In this document: in pieces, positions 1 to 10,212 of the stretch | Position numbering within the stretch: position 1 is the stretch's first letter | How the letters are laid out: each line of letters begins with the position of its first letter | Assembly: GCA_015680685.1 (NCBI GenBank) | Contig: MNCI01035320.1 | Coordinates: 107,317 to 171,316, forward strand | Reading direction: 5' to 3' | DNA length: 64,000 bases | Origin: Gnetum montanum | Taxonomy: Eukaryota; Streptophyta; Gnetopsida; Gnetales; Gnetaceae | The notes under the pieces: generated by a model | Database searches by the model: none | Told to the model about the DNA's origin: nothing | What the model saw: the letters and a program-made list of their open reading frames with translations, nothing else | Position numbers and translations under genes: made by a program

Positions 1-182
1 CCATTACATTCCCTTTTCTTCATAACCGCCAAAGTTTTAATTGTTAAATTCACATCCTTATCATTTAAAGTGCCTCTCGAATTCATGTAATTACCCTTGA
101 ATATATTAATCCTTGTCAATGTCCTCACTTTACACATTAATTTCAAGAAAAATAATTAAAAATTTGGTCTCTTTCAGGTGTC

Positions 183-287
183 TCACTACTGTTTGGATGA
201 GATATCGCGTACACGATATTGCGTCCCATGAGATATCACGTACACGATGTACCGTACGCGATATCGCATCCCATTTTCCTATAAATA
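183..287 (+). promoter_or_regulatory. Internal promoter of the env-position ORF (GATATC palindromes plus TATA box)
   Basis: A run of GATATC-centred motifs, including one exact GCGATATCGC at 258-267 and several copies with one or two changes, ends in a TATA box (TATAAATA) at 280-287. Transcription would start near 310. The same palindrome cluster followed by the same TATA octamer lies in the LTR at 3738-3868, but the sequence after the TATA box differs, so this is not a stray LTR copy. It probably drives the downstream ORF separately from the LTR; that role is inference. Confidence 0.6.
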
Positions 288-755
288 GGAACCCCCGCCA
301 CAACACTTAGCTTCATTTTCCATTTACGCAGGGCGGAAGTTTTTGAATTTTCTCTCTGCAACTTGCGATTGAGTGACCCTTGCTTTTTCACCTATATCTT
401 GCGCGCTGGTCCTCCGATTTTATTTCTGTTTAAACTTGCTTGAACCCGGAGTGTTCAGTTTAGTCGTGGGGGAGAGAGACTCGCCGAAAAGTGCATAACT
501 TTTTTGAAATTTTTCATCGCCCAAAGGAAATCAATTAGGGTAATTAATACTACCACTTAGACAAATTGTGCCATAAATCATATGACCTTAAGTATACCGG
601 GATATTAAAGCAAAAATCCACCTAAGTCATAGGACCCATTATCATCATTTTCGGGCACAATCACACAATAACATAAATCTTTATTTAAGGCAAGTAGTAA
701 GGTATAACTTGATTTGCCTAAACAACCTTACTAACGTTGGCCCGTGTGATTGCAT

Positions 756-3542
756 ATGGCCTCGAAACGCTCCAAGCCGAAGAGTCTGACCCCAGGTGGA
801 GCAAAACAACCTAGGAGAGGTCGAAGGCAAGTCCTTGCCAGACAACATAATGAACAGGAGGTGCATTCATTCAGCATCCATCAAGAAGAACCTTCTACCA
901 GATGATCTGGGCAGGTGGAAGGAGGAGCTGCTGCGCCTGAACTGGGACAACAACTCACATTGCCCCCGGAATGTGCTCAGGCTATCCACACGAAGTCCAC
1001 AATCGCTTCGGTGATTGTGGAACTCAACTTCGAATCTTTTGCAGGGTTCGCTCCTGAGGCTGTTAGGGATCACCTCAAAGGATCTCCCTTATGGCTTGTC
1101 CTCTCTAAACAAGGTGCCTGGTACTTAGGAGAAACATACCTATTTTGGCACAATAAGGAGAAAGGGACCACGGTAAACATCAATGGTGTGATAGTGGATT
1201 TTTCTGCACAGGCGATTTCGGAAGTGTTAAACCTTCTGAATTCAGGCCTCCACGTTGCTCGGTTATCCACCTGATCAGACCTTGATGTGCGAAAGGATTG
1301 GCTAGAAAGGGCTTATGGTAGAGATAAAGCTTTTGGTGACCTTACCACAGAAGAGAGAGTTTATTTCAAAATCAGAACCTATCACCTCTTCCCCACAAAA
1401 GGTTTAAAAAGAATATCAACGTACGCGGCAAGAGGATGTGCAGTGTTGATGGGAAAGGTTAACGCTAACCTTCCTCATCTATATTTGATGGAGATCCTAA
1501 GGTGATTCGAAGAATGGAAGACAGGGAAAATGACACTCCCTTTTCCCTGCCTTTTTAGAAAACTGTACCGACAGGAAGGTATTTGGGGATATACAAATGA
1601 CGTCCTCCGAAAAGCCCAAAATTCTTCTTACGTTGAATTGTTAAAGGCGCCAGCTCCAAGAAAGAGCACTGGCGAAGAGTTGGGACCAGATGAGGAAGAT
1701 GAAGAACAAATGACTGGACCCCCTGCAACTCAACTTGTAGGACCCAGTCAACCTCCAACCACAGGTCCTAGCCAACAACAAGAAGCAGGACCTGGCACAG
1801 GGCAGGATCAGCCACTGCTGCAAGACTATAGACGGTCGATAAGCCATTTGAGGGCCATTGCTGAGACGGTTAGTTGGGGAAGTCGTGATGATGCCAATCT
1901 CTTCCGTGTCATCGATGATGCCAGCCAACCTACGATTTCAGTAGATCGCAAAAGGAGTGAGTTGTCAATGCAAACAGGAGGAGGGGAAAGTAGATGGTCA
2001 CAATAGATCTCTGGAAATGCGACATCTTTCCAAGTTTAGTTAGAGACTGGTGAAGGGGCCACTGTGGTGGTCATGTAACACTAGGATGCCGCGGGAGCAG
2101 CTGAGGTGGTCGCTGAACATATCAAAGAGTCTTTTAATGTACCTGTTGTGCCACCGGCAGATCTTTCAGGAGCACGGGATGCTCAAACTATTGCCGAAAC
2201 CTCAATGACTCCTGCTGAACATGAGGATGTATTGGACAGATTGCTTCAAACAGGACATGTTTTAACATCCCTGTTTAACATCCCCCAGGATGTAATGGTA
2301 ATTCAGTTAGACCTCATTTCGACAAAGGGGAAATTGGTCATATTCAAAGTAAGGGCTGAGAATGCTGAGGCTAAAGTGTAGAAATTACAAGAGCAGCTCA
2401 TCGCCTTACAAGTAGCATAGCGGGATCCCTTGCGATTGGTTCCCGTAGACCAGTTAGACAATTTTAGAACTGAGCAACTAACCAAACTAATTGCAGAAAA
2501 TAAGAAGGTGGCAGAAGAAAAGGAGACGACCACTTGGGATGCCTTCGTAGTAAAGGTGCAAACTCATGCACATCTTAAGGCACTCAAGGCCTTGCAAGAA
2601 GAGAATAAGCAGTTGGTTGTAGATAACCTTCGGTTGACTTCTGTGGAGAAGCAAAAGAATGTTCTCGATGAGCACTTTCATTGGCTGCGAGAATAATTCA
2701 TTCGAGTCAACCAAGATGTAAGCCATTTAGCCAGAGAAAATTGAATCCTCTTAATGGAGGAGGTATGTGCTATTCGATAGAAATTAGCCATCGAGATTAG
2801 TGCATGGAAGAATGAGGCTAAGCCACATGAGAAGCTGAAGGAGCATTTCTATGATCAGGTGGGGATGTATAAACAAATCCTAGAGAAGGAGATCCATATG
2901 GCCAAAGCTCAAATCAACAACATCAGTGCTCAACACACTGATTGGGGGGCCATATTGGACACTTATGCCTATGCCCACTAGGCAGAAATTAAGAACCGGG
3001 ACTTGCAGATCCAAGACTTAACTGAATACATGGAGTTGGCAAACCTTCGATATGCCAACCTGGCCATGTTAACAGCAGGACGCCCGAGGTCAGAGCTCGA
3101 GCAGCAGGTAGCTTCCACCCATATCAAATATGAAGCAGAATTTGCAGAGCGAAAGAAGTTGGCTGAAAAACTAGATGTCGCAAATTCTGAACTCGCGGTG
3201 GTAAAAGAAAGCTACCAAGGACAGAAAGATGTGGCAACCAACTTGGCTTGACGGTTGACAGAACTTCATGAATACAAAGATAGAGCCAGAGCCTACGAAG
3301 AGGAACGACGAGTGTTTGCGGCATGGTACGTCAAAGCTAATCAGATGTTCCCGCAACTACCCTATCCGTCGGAAGTGCCGACTCCATCAAACATCGGAAC
3401 ATCAACATGCACGGAACAAGACCCTCAGACCGAAGAGGAGAAGCTCCAGGCTATTCTTCAGTGTCATCAACCTTCAAAGCTTGGAGCACGTGACAAAGGG
3501 AAAGCACCCATGGAGGAGCCACTGCCACCAGGAACTACATGA
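756..3542 (+). pseudogene. Env-position ORF of element A: plant-transposon domain plus long coiled coil
   Basis: One reading frame of about 929 codons from the ATG at 756 to a TGA at 3540, with no frameshift but about 14 in-frame stops (for example 903, 1272, 1503, 2004, 2037, 2076, 2082, 2379, 2418, 2694, 2742, 2778, 2979, 3249). The start is basic and Lys/Arg-rich. Codons about 75-280 resemble the 'putative plant transposon protein' domain of Athila-type ORFs (VDFSAQAI, YHLFPTKG, LPFPCLFRKL). A Pro/Gln/Gly-rich linker follows, then a long Glu/Lys/Leu-rich region likely to form a coiled coil (about 2100-3340). I see no signal peptide or clear membrane segment. Its function is unknown. Most stops fit CAG, CAA or CGA changed by C-to-T. 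Confidence 0.75.
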
Positions 3543-3702
3543 GTTCCACATTTTTGTAGTTGTAGCATTTTTTCTCTGTGTTGTGTCTTCCCACACTGCG
3601 CCATTAGTCCATTTATTTTTCTAGTTAATAATCTCATACCTATTCACTGTGTAATCACTGAAGCTTGTTCTCCTTGTAACTCGAGGATGAGTTTTTATTC
3701 AG

Positions 3703-3713
3703 TCATGGGGGTA
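3703..3713 (+). other. Polypurine tract of element A
   Basis: A G-rich ATGGGGGTA run lies directly before the TG of the 3' LTR, where plus-strand DNA synthesis is primed in LTR elements. It is short and its left limit is approximate. Confidence 0.55.
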
Positions 3714-3737
3714 TGATGAGACGCGGTTTGCACAGGC

Positions 3738-3868
3738 CGCGATATCATTTACGTGATATCGCAGCCGACGAGATATCGCATCCCCCGAGATATCATGTAC
3801 GCGATATCGCGTCTTTCCCTATGATATCGCGTACGCAATATCGCAGTCCGCCACCATGTCTATAAATA
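3738..3868 (+). promoter_or_regulatory. LTR promoter: GATATC palindrome array and TATA box
   Basis: About seven GATATC or near-GATATC cores lie in 110 bp, with an exact GCGATATCGC at 3801-3810. They end about 20 bp before TATAAATA at 3861-3868. The cores are linked by TACGCG or ACGTGA stretches that are themselves partly palindromic. This is a plausible dimeric transcription-factor site array; the factor is unknown. Confidence 0.6.
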
Positions 3869-4259
3869 AGAGGCGACTCTCCCTTATTTAGGTATCCCAG
3901 TTTTAGAGTAGCGAAGCTCTGGCAGTTTGATCCCTCTAGAGTTAGAATTTTTCCCGTGTCTGCCCGCAGTGTGGTGAATGTAATTGTATAGTGTCTTTAT
4001 TCGAGTGTGCCGTACTTGGACACGCACATGACCGGCAATAAAGATCGAGATTACTTCATCATTGCAGCATTCACTTAGTTTATTTATTTAATGTTATTTA
4101 TTGCTTTCATAGCACGGTGTGAGTATAACTTGACTACGAGCATCTACAGGTGTGTACGGCTAGTCAAGGAATCGGTTACTCATCGTCATTAGTCTCTCAC
4201 ACTTAAACTCCTAGAAGCGAAATGAGTACAACTTGATTATGAGAATTTAAGTGTGATTG

Positions 4260-4388
4260 CTTGGTAGCCCAGTGGTGTAGCTAGGGGGATCTATACTTGG
4301 TAACCCAGTGGCGTATTTGGGGTCTACGCTTGGTAATCCCACTGGTGTACCTAGGATCTATGCTTGGTAGTCCCAGTGGCAGTCGTGC
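4260..4388 (+). repeat. Tandem CTTGGTAA/CCCAGTGG repeats in the LTR
   Basis: Four imperfect units of about 30-36 bp, each starting CTTGGTA(A/G) and containing CCCAGTGG or a close variant. The LTR of F carries two such units (about 59973-60030), and the minus-strand LTRs of E carry the same motif (about 48165-48240). It is therefore an old feature of this LTR group. Confidence 0.7.
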
Positions 4389-4839
4389 ACAAAGTCCAAG
4401 ATGTGTACGGTTGATCAAGGAATCGGTTGCTCATCGCACTTAGGCTAGATTAGATTTCTTACCTTTTCCTCCTAATTTAGTTTAGTTAATATTATTTTTC
4501 ACTACATTCAGGAGTAGTGTAGAATTAGAACACATCATACACCTCATCTAGACTAAACTATACGTGACATATGCAAAACTAGTCTAGGTGGGAAGACAAC
4601 GAACTGCGACCTAAGGCTAACTATCTAGGTGCCACACTAGTCCATCTGCGGAGTTCGACCAGATCACCCGTGTGACACTTGTTTCGTATTGTTGAGTGTA
4701 GGGGTACCTCACCACTCATCATATGTTAACTTTGAAAATTTTTTGCAGTTGCTGAGAGCTCTAGCTAGGGTTTGGAAACATGGCATGGGTGTTTGATGTT
4801 AATTTGAGGTTGATGAGTGGGACAAAAACATATCCCATT

Positions 4840-5640
4840 TTGACTATGCTAGGCTAATGTAGTCATGCTCCTAGCCAGCATAGTCATGCCCAAGAACCAA
4901 CCTATTATGGGATTTCAGACTTTTCTAGTGCTCGGTGACTACTAATTCTAGTTCCTAGTTGCTAAGCTTGGTTCTAGGGTTTCAAGGATTAATGCTCACT
5001 AGAGATGGACTAATTGAAAGTGTAGAAAGATAACATATCCCATTTGACTATGCTAGGCTAGCATAGTTAGGCTCTAGGCCAGTGTAGTCACATGGAACAA
5101 CAAGTTTTGACATGAGTTCTAAGGTCTTTTATAGGTCAATTGACCTGGATGTTGACACTTAGCTTCTTAGCTTGATCCCAGGGTTTTAGAGCATGGACGC
5201 AAGACCAGGAACTAGTTTTTGGAAGTGAATGGGATTTGGCATCTATTTCAAGGCTTGCAAGGGTCTACACTCTAGTGTAGTTAGGCTTGGAAGTCCAAAA
5301 TTGCACCATAGTCATGATTTTCTTGGCTTGTTTATTTGACCGTTTAGTGGGGCCCACATTGAATTGGCATGTTTGGATCTTATGGTTTTCCATCCATACA
5401 ATGTAATCCTACTTTCTAATTTAAATCTCTAAGTTTAGTGGAGTTAGTAAATGTGTATTATGAAAACCAAGGTTTCAAGATGGGTGCTTAGGTTTAAGTT
5501 GGTTTTCTTGTTTCAAATTTGTAAAAATCATTATTGTTTCCTACACATCAAGTTGTTGTGCCCATGTTTGGATCTCTATGCTTGCTACTACCATCATCTC
5601 TAGTGTAGTCATAGCTATTATTTCCTCAAGTGTTAGCATG
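4840..5640. repeat. Palindromic CTATGCTAG-type motifs before the antisense gene of B
   Basis: Motifs such as GACTATGCTAGG, GCATAGTC and CTAGTGTAGT(C/T)A recur about every 40-300 bp. At 5048-5066 they form a perfect inverted repeat, CTATGCTAG then G then CTAGCATAG. The position matches the GCGTATACGC-type array of element D, just upstream of exon 1. No coding is seen in 4722-5702. Confidence 0.55.
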
Positions 5641-5702
5641 GTAATCCTAGTGCTTCCAAAGTTCAAGGTTTCTTAGTGTTTTCTACATAAGTTTTCTGCA
5701 CC

Positions 5703-8436
5703 ATGTTAAGAAGGAAGGCTTTTACTAAGAACCCTTCTTTGGAGGAGGTAGATGTAGCTACTTATGACCTTTCCCAACTCCCACTTTCTAGGACTAGAGG
5801 AGGCTCCACCACTATTTATCCTTGGTACACAACCTCATTTTTTATTAGAGTTTATTCTATTTATTTTATTTCTATCCTAGAATCCCTGCGTTTTCTTAGA
5901 TCCAGGCTTATGTATTGGTCAAATCACAATTTTCTCAAAATCCCAATACATATTTAGGTCATTTTTACTCATTTTGAATCTTATTTGAGTTTTTGATTCT
6001 CTTTACATTATAGTAAAAATGTTGCTTTCATGAATTCCATGGGTTTTATATTTTTTTCCACCCAAAAAGCAATTTATTTTTTGAATTTTTTATAAGGAAA
6101 TGGCTAGGTGATTTACCTTTTAAGGCTATGGGGTTATTGATTATTATTATTTGGTCAATTTGGTGTTTGAACCACTTGAGTTTTCCCTACAGCTAACTTT
6201 TTATAGGTGTTTCCATTAGGCTGTGTCAAGTGGTTTTTCAATTCTTGGCCATTTTTAGGTGTAAATTTGGTAATTTTTTATGTAGTAGAAGGTTATGAAT
6301 CTTTGGGTTTTATCATTTTGGATTTTTATTTCATTTTTCAAGGATTCTAATGGCTATGGAATTATCAAATTGTATGAATAGTTAATTTTTGGTAAGTATT
6401 TCTGTAAGCTCATGTGAAATGGCGTCTTGTTCATGATGGCCATGATTATGCCAATTTTGAAATTTTTTCTAAAAGAAAAGTTAAGGATTTTTGGGTTTTC
6501 ATATTTTATAATTTTAGTTGATAGCTTTATGATTCCAATACCTAAGGAATCATCAAAATTGGGTACATTTTCATCTTTTTATGAATGTTTACTTTAAGTG
6601 GTGTAGAATTAAGGTTTTATGGTTGTTATGCATTTACTCTTATTATGGACAATGTTGAGACTTTAGAAAAATTTTTCCATCAATGTTCCAAGTTCCTAGG
6701 GAACAGTTGAACTATTGGAAAAGATAACCAAGTGGTTTGAATCAAGATAATTTTTTGTTAGCTATTTACTATAGACATTCCTTATAGTCTTGGTGTTGTT
6801 GTTCTATTTTATGGAATTTTGGGTTATGGCCTTGAGTTGTATTTATTTTTTTCTAAGAATTGAATTTAACATAAAAACCAATATTTTATTTCTACACTAT
6901 ATTTTTTATATTTTTGGTTTTAAAAAGTCATTTCCATATTTTCGGTTGTAAACTATCAATTCCACACTTTTTGTTTTAAACTATCATTTCTGTTCCATTC
7001 AAGTGTAAACTATTGCACTCAGTAATTTTGCCTAAGTGTTAATGCTCATGTTGAAGTGTTATAAATGTTGCAAAGGTTGGCATGGAAATTGTAATATTTT
7101 TTGGTATTTTAGGATTATGAAATTTTAGTTTTGGTTTACAAGGTTGTAATAGTTATGTGTTGGATGGTACAAGGTCTTCTTGAAGCTCATTATGATTGTT
7201 ATTGAGCTAGTGTGGCTCTTGTGATGTATCCATATTCTAGCATCCAACACTTCACCTTCAAACATGGAATGGGATAGAAACTCTCTATGGATTAGGATAG
7301 GATCAAGGGAGTTCCTAACATACCTATTACAAAACTTTACTATGATGATTTTATCATACTTAGCATTCCATACAGTAGTTGTTATCATGGACACCATTGT
7401 GCCTCGCTTTTCTAATATGAACATCAAGTTCGTTGTTTTGTAGAGGGTGAATAAAATGATGACACAACCAATATGGGCACACACAAATTATTAAAAATTT
7501 GGAAGATGCCCAAATTCAAGTAGTACAACATTGATAACACCTTACTAGTTAGCCATCATGTGCACATGTTGTTTTAGAACCCCCTAACCTTCTAGCACCA
7601 TCTACCATATAGAGGGGTATGTTTAATCTTTATAATTTGTTTTTAGTTTATCATTATTTCTCTCTTGTTATGCGATCAAGTTATAAAGGTTTTCATTGTT
7701 TCACTTACCTATAGATATAGGGTAAATGTTCAAGGATTGATCAAGCATGAAAATCTTTTATCCTTAGCCAAAATAATAATGGGGATTTTCACCAAAATCC
7801 TAATTATGAGGCTTGAGGTGATGGACCAATTAAAGGATTAATTTGCTAATTACATTAAACATCATCCTAAGGCCTACCAAAGGTATCTACCCCATGAAAC
7901 AATTCATAGTAGGTGGAAAAAGCCAGTGTATGATGCAGAAATGAATCTATCTACTAGAGCTCCTATGATGCCTTTATCTTATAGCTGTAGTAAGTATTTT
8001 TGTTTGCTTATTTTGGTTATCATTATGCTAACACTTTCCTAGTTATGTGGTTATTGAATTGTTTAAGCTTTGTATGCTTAAATTACTATTCTAGTTATAT
8101 TTGTTATGTTTGGTTTTACATGATGTACCTATGTTAAAACTAACAAGTCATTTTTCATTATGTTGTAGGGGTTGTGCCATCAGTTGAAGTTATTGCAATC
8201 ACTTTGTGATGAATTGAGGAGACATTAATTCTCAAGTTTAGTGAGGTGGAACCTACACAATACTAGTTGGATGATCAAGCATTTAAGGATATTTAGGCAA
8301 GGATTATTCAAGTGGGATTACTTGATACCTTCATGGTCCCACATACAATCATTTCCACTATAGAGATGGTGAACATCATTGACTCTTCTAGAAAATGAGT
8401 CAAGAGTTTTGTCACATGTGTTCATGGTGTGACTGT
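5703..8436 (+). pseudogene. Antisense gene copy in B, 5' part (exons 1-4)
   Basis: Exon 1 (5703-5824) is open for 40 codons and ends in phase 2 at a G|GTACAC donor, like exon 1 in D (131 nt, phase 2). A T-rich stretch of about 1.3 kb with no coding signal fits intron 1. Exon 2 (about 7165-7610) retains the HAD-like segment: VIELVW at 7198-7215, where Glu replaces the catalytic Asp, then SLWIRIGSREFL. Exon 3 is near 7800-7990. Exon 4 starts near 8170 and stops at 8436, where element C interrupts the codons aligning with IKGVKI of D. Many stops; not functional. Confidence 0.6.
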
Positions 8437-9962
8437 TGTTGTGACTGAAAAAAGTTAATTTTTGGGATGAAGATCGACAAATATGGTGCATAATAGTCTT
8501 GAACCTTGGATCCCTAGGACCTCCATGAACATGTGGGAGCCAAGTTCCCTAGTTGGTCTAGTAGATCAACTAGGTACTTGGGAGATTTGAAAAATAGTGT
8601 AATAGAATAGAATGCAAAAACTATTAATAGATTTTAATAATGCACAAAAAATGAACAAATATATTTTGCATACAAAACCCAAAAATTAAAACTTTATTGA
8701 GAAAAAATAAAGAATAAGTTAGAGAAATGTGTAGAAATGGTGCCTGAATGAGTAGTAAGGGGATTCAATTGGATGGGGGTTCAAGGTTCATTAAAGTCAA
8801 TGCTATCAACTCCATGATTTGAATGTCCTAGAACTCTTGATGTTATGAAACCTCTAGTGCTACAATCTCAAATCTACAATGTTTGCTATGGTGGGGATTA
8901 AGAAGTGTAAAGAATCTAAGCTATCCAAATGCTCTACATTGGGAGTTGGAAATCCTAGGAGTGTAGCATGGAGCTTGAAAATTTACAAATCCAAAAAGAA
9001 GATTCCAATTTCATAAGGTTTCCATGCTAGATTCAAGAAAATACAAGTGTGGAAACTTGTAAAATCTCTTGAGTGCTTGAGAATGCCCAAGTGTAAAATT
9101 GTGAATAATTTGTGTGAAAAAGTGTATGTATGCCAACAGTTGCTAAGCTGTGTCAAAAAATTACTAAACTATCTAAAGATTATGAAATCTCTAAATGGTA
9201 TTGGAGGCTAGTTTTTATAGGTATTAGGCCATGAATGGGACTACAAAATGGCTATGATTTAGTTGTAATTTCATTGCATAATGGCTATAAATTAGCTACC
9301 AAATTGATACAAATTTCTACCTCATTCAACTGAGATTGATAACGTAAATTTGAGAGTTTACCATATATAGTAAGTCACTTCCCCATATGGCCATTATATT
9401 TACTATAAATAGTAATATGAGCACACCTTCCATGCTAAGCTCTCCACTGTGCGTGTTGAAGTGGCTGGTCAATGTTGGAGTGCATGAAGTGTTGAAATTT
9501 AGCTTTTGTGGCTTTCACACTAGGGGGAAACTTCCATGCTAAGGAGGAAAGGTTTCCAAGCTAATCATATAGCCTCCATGCTGAGGGAAACTTTCCAAGC
9601 TAAGGGAAAACTCCTCATCTCTTCATGCTAGTGGTAGGTGAGATATACTCCATGCAAGTATTTCCAACGTAGAAAAATGTATACCACCCATAAAATAAAT
9701 CAAATTACCATTTTTGACATTCCAAAAGGCATTTTTGAACCCCACAAGCCAAAATATACATACTATGTGACTTTTTCCACTTGGGGAATGAGGCTTTGAC
9801 CACTCATAAGGTATTTTTTAGCCCCAAATGTATGAAGTATGTGAAATTTTCCACTATGGATTAAAATATTCACATTTACAATGAAGTTTTATCTTAAGTT
9901 TCATGGGGTGAGAGCTACATGATGAAAATGAACTATAACATGCAAATTTTTGTAGTGTTTCA
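8437..9962 (-). repeat. 3' LTR of element C (1526 bp)
   Basis: It reads TGTTGTGACTG at its low end and GTGTTTCA at its high end, so on the minus strand it begins TGAAACAC. It aligns with 45691-47235; shared blocks include the stretch after GGATCCCTAGG and the TTCCATGCT/CCACACT motifs near the high end. The two copies are visibly more diverged than the LTRs of D. Small open frames in it are chance. Confidence 0.75.
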
Positions 9963-10014
9963 ATGATCCTTCTTTGTTGGTATCTAGAGGTTTAACTCAA
10001 GAGGAATTGACAAA
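9963..10014 (-). other. Polypurine tract and decayed hairpin of element C
   Basis: Read on the minus strand, an AAAGAAGGATCAT purine run meets the TGAAACAC of the 3' LTR. TTCTTTGTTGG at the low side and GACAAAGAA about 30 bp away form a weakened inverted repeat. The same arrangement is better preserved in D at 23503-23556. Confidence 0.5.
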
Positions 10015-10084
10015 GAATACAAAACACCAGTACATATTATAACATTAAAATACATTTAGGCCACATGAGAATTAGGCTATCTAG

Positions 10085-10185
10085 GTTACCAAAGTTGCTA
10101 GTTTAAGCCTGTGGTGGGCCATAGTACTAGATTAAGGCCTTGGTAGACCATGTTACTAGTTTAAGGTCATAGTAAACCATTGAAA
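10085..10185. repeat. Short TAGTTTAAGGCC-type repeats after integrase of C
   Basis: About three units of roughly 32 bp with a (C)TAGTTTAAGGCC core and TGGTAGACCATG-like tail. Related units lie at the RT/antisense-gene border (about 13945-14025) and the antisense-gene/protease border (about 40480-40575) of the same element. Confidence 0.5.
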
Positions 10186-10212
10186 GAAGGCTCACTTGTT
10201 GATGATTGTCAG

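Larger units (their letters stand above)
1..4721 (+). mobile_element. Element A: 3' part of an Athila-like Ty3/gypsy retrotransposon
   Basis: Only the 3' end is in the window: an internal promoter, a 2.8-kb env-position ORF broken by stops, a G-rich polypurine tract and a 3' LTR. The pol genes and 5' LTR must lie to the left. The LTR ends are TGATGAG and CTCATCA, and the LTR resembles the 5' LTR of element F at 59486, which carries a tRNA-Asp-like priming site. Placement in the Athila group rests on the extra ORF between pol and the 3' LTR and on its similarity to the plant-transposon domain found there. Bases 1-182 hold no gene that I can see. Confidence 0.8.
3714..4721 (+). repeat. 3' LTR of element A (1008 bp)
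   Basis: It starts TGATGAG and ends CTCATCA, a 7-bp terminal inverted repeat with TG...CA ends. The U3 part carries GATATC palindromes and a TATA box at 3861-3868. The R/U5 part carries tandem CTTGGTAA-type repeats. The LTR at 59486-60503 is homologous along its length, including the last 25 bases. The right flank (4722-4726, TATGT) should be the target duplication, but the left copy is outside the window. Confidence 0.85.
4722..8436 (-). mobile_element. Element B (oldest Tat/Ogre-like), left segment
   Basis: The left piece of an old minus-strand element. It holds the promoter-side repeats and exons 1 to 4 (part) of an antisense gene copy on the + strand. It continues at 47236 after element C and at 54080 after element E, where gag and protease follow on the minus strand. 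The pol genes of B would lie left of element A, outside the window. Assignment rests on alignment of the gene pieces with those in D. Confidence 0.7.

Noticed and set aside
183-287. A solo or truncated LTR of the A family
   Set aside because: It shares the palindromes and TATA box, but the downstream sequence does not match the LTR and no LTR ends are present.
756-3542. RNA editing or stop-codon reassignment as the reason for in-frame stops
   Set aside because: The stops fit C-to-T decay, the neighbouring old elements show the same pattern, and nothing suggests organelle origin.
7125-7484. A 119-codon minus-strand ORF
   Set aside because: It is antisense to the HAD-like exon 2 of the B gene copy, which aligns with D and C on the + strand.
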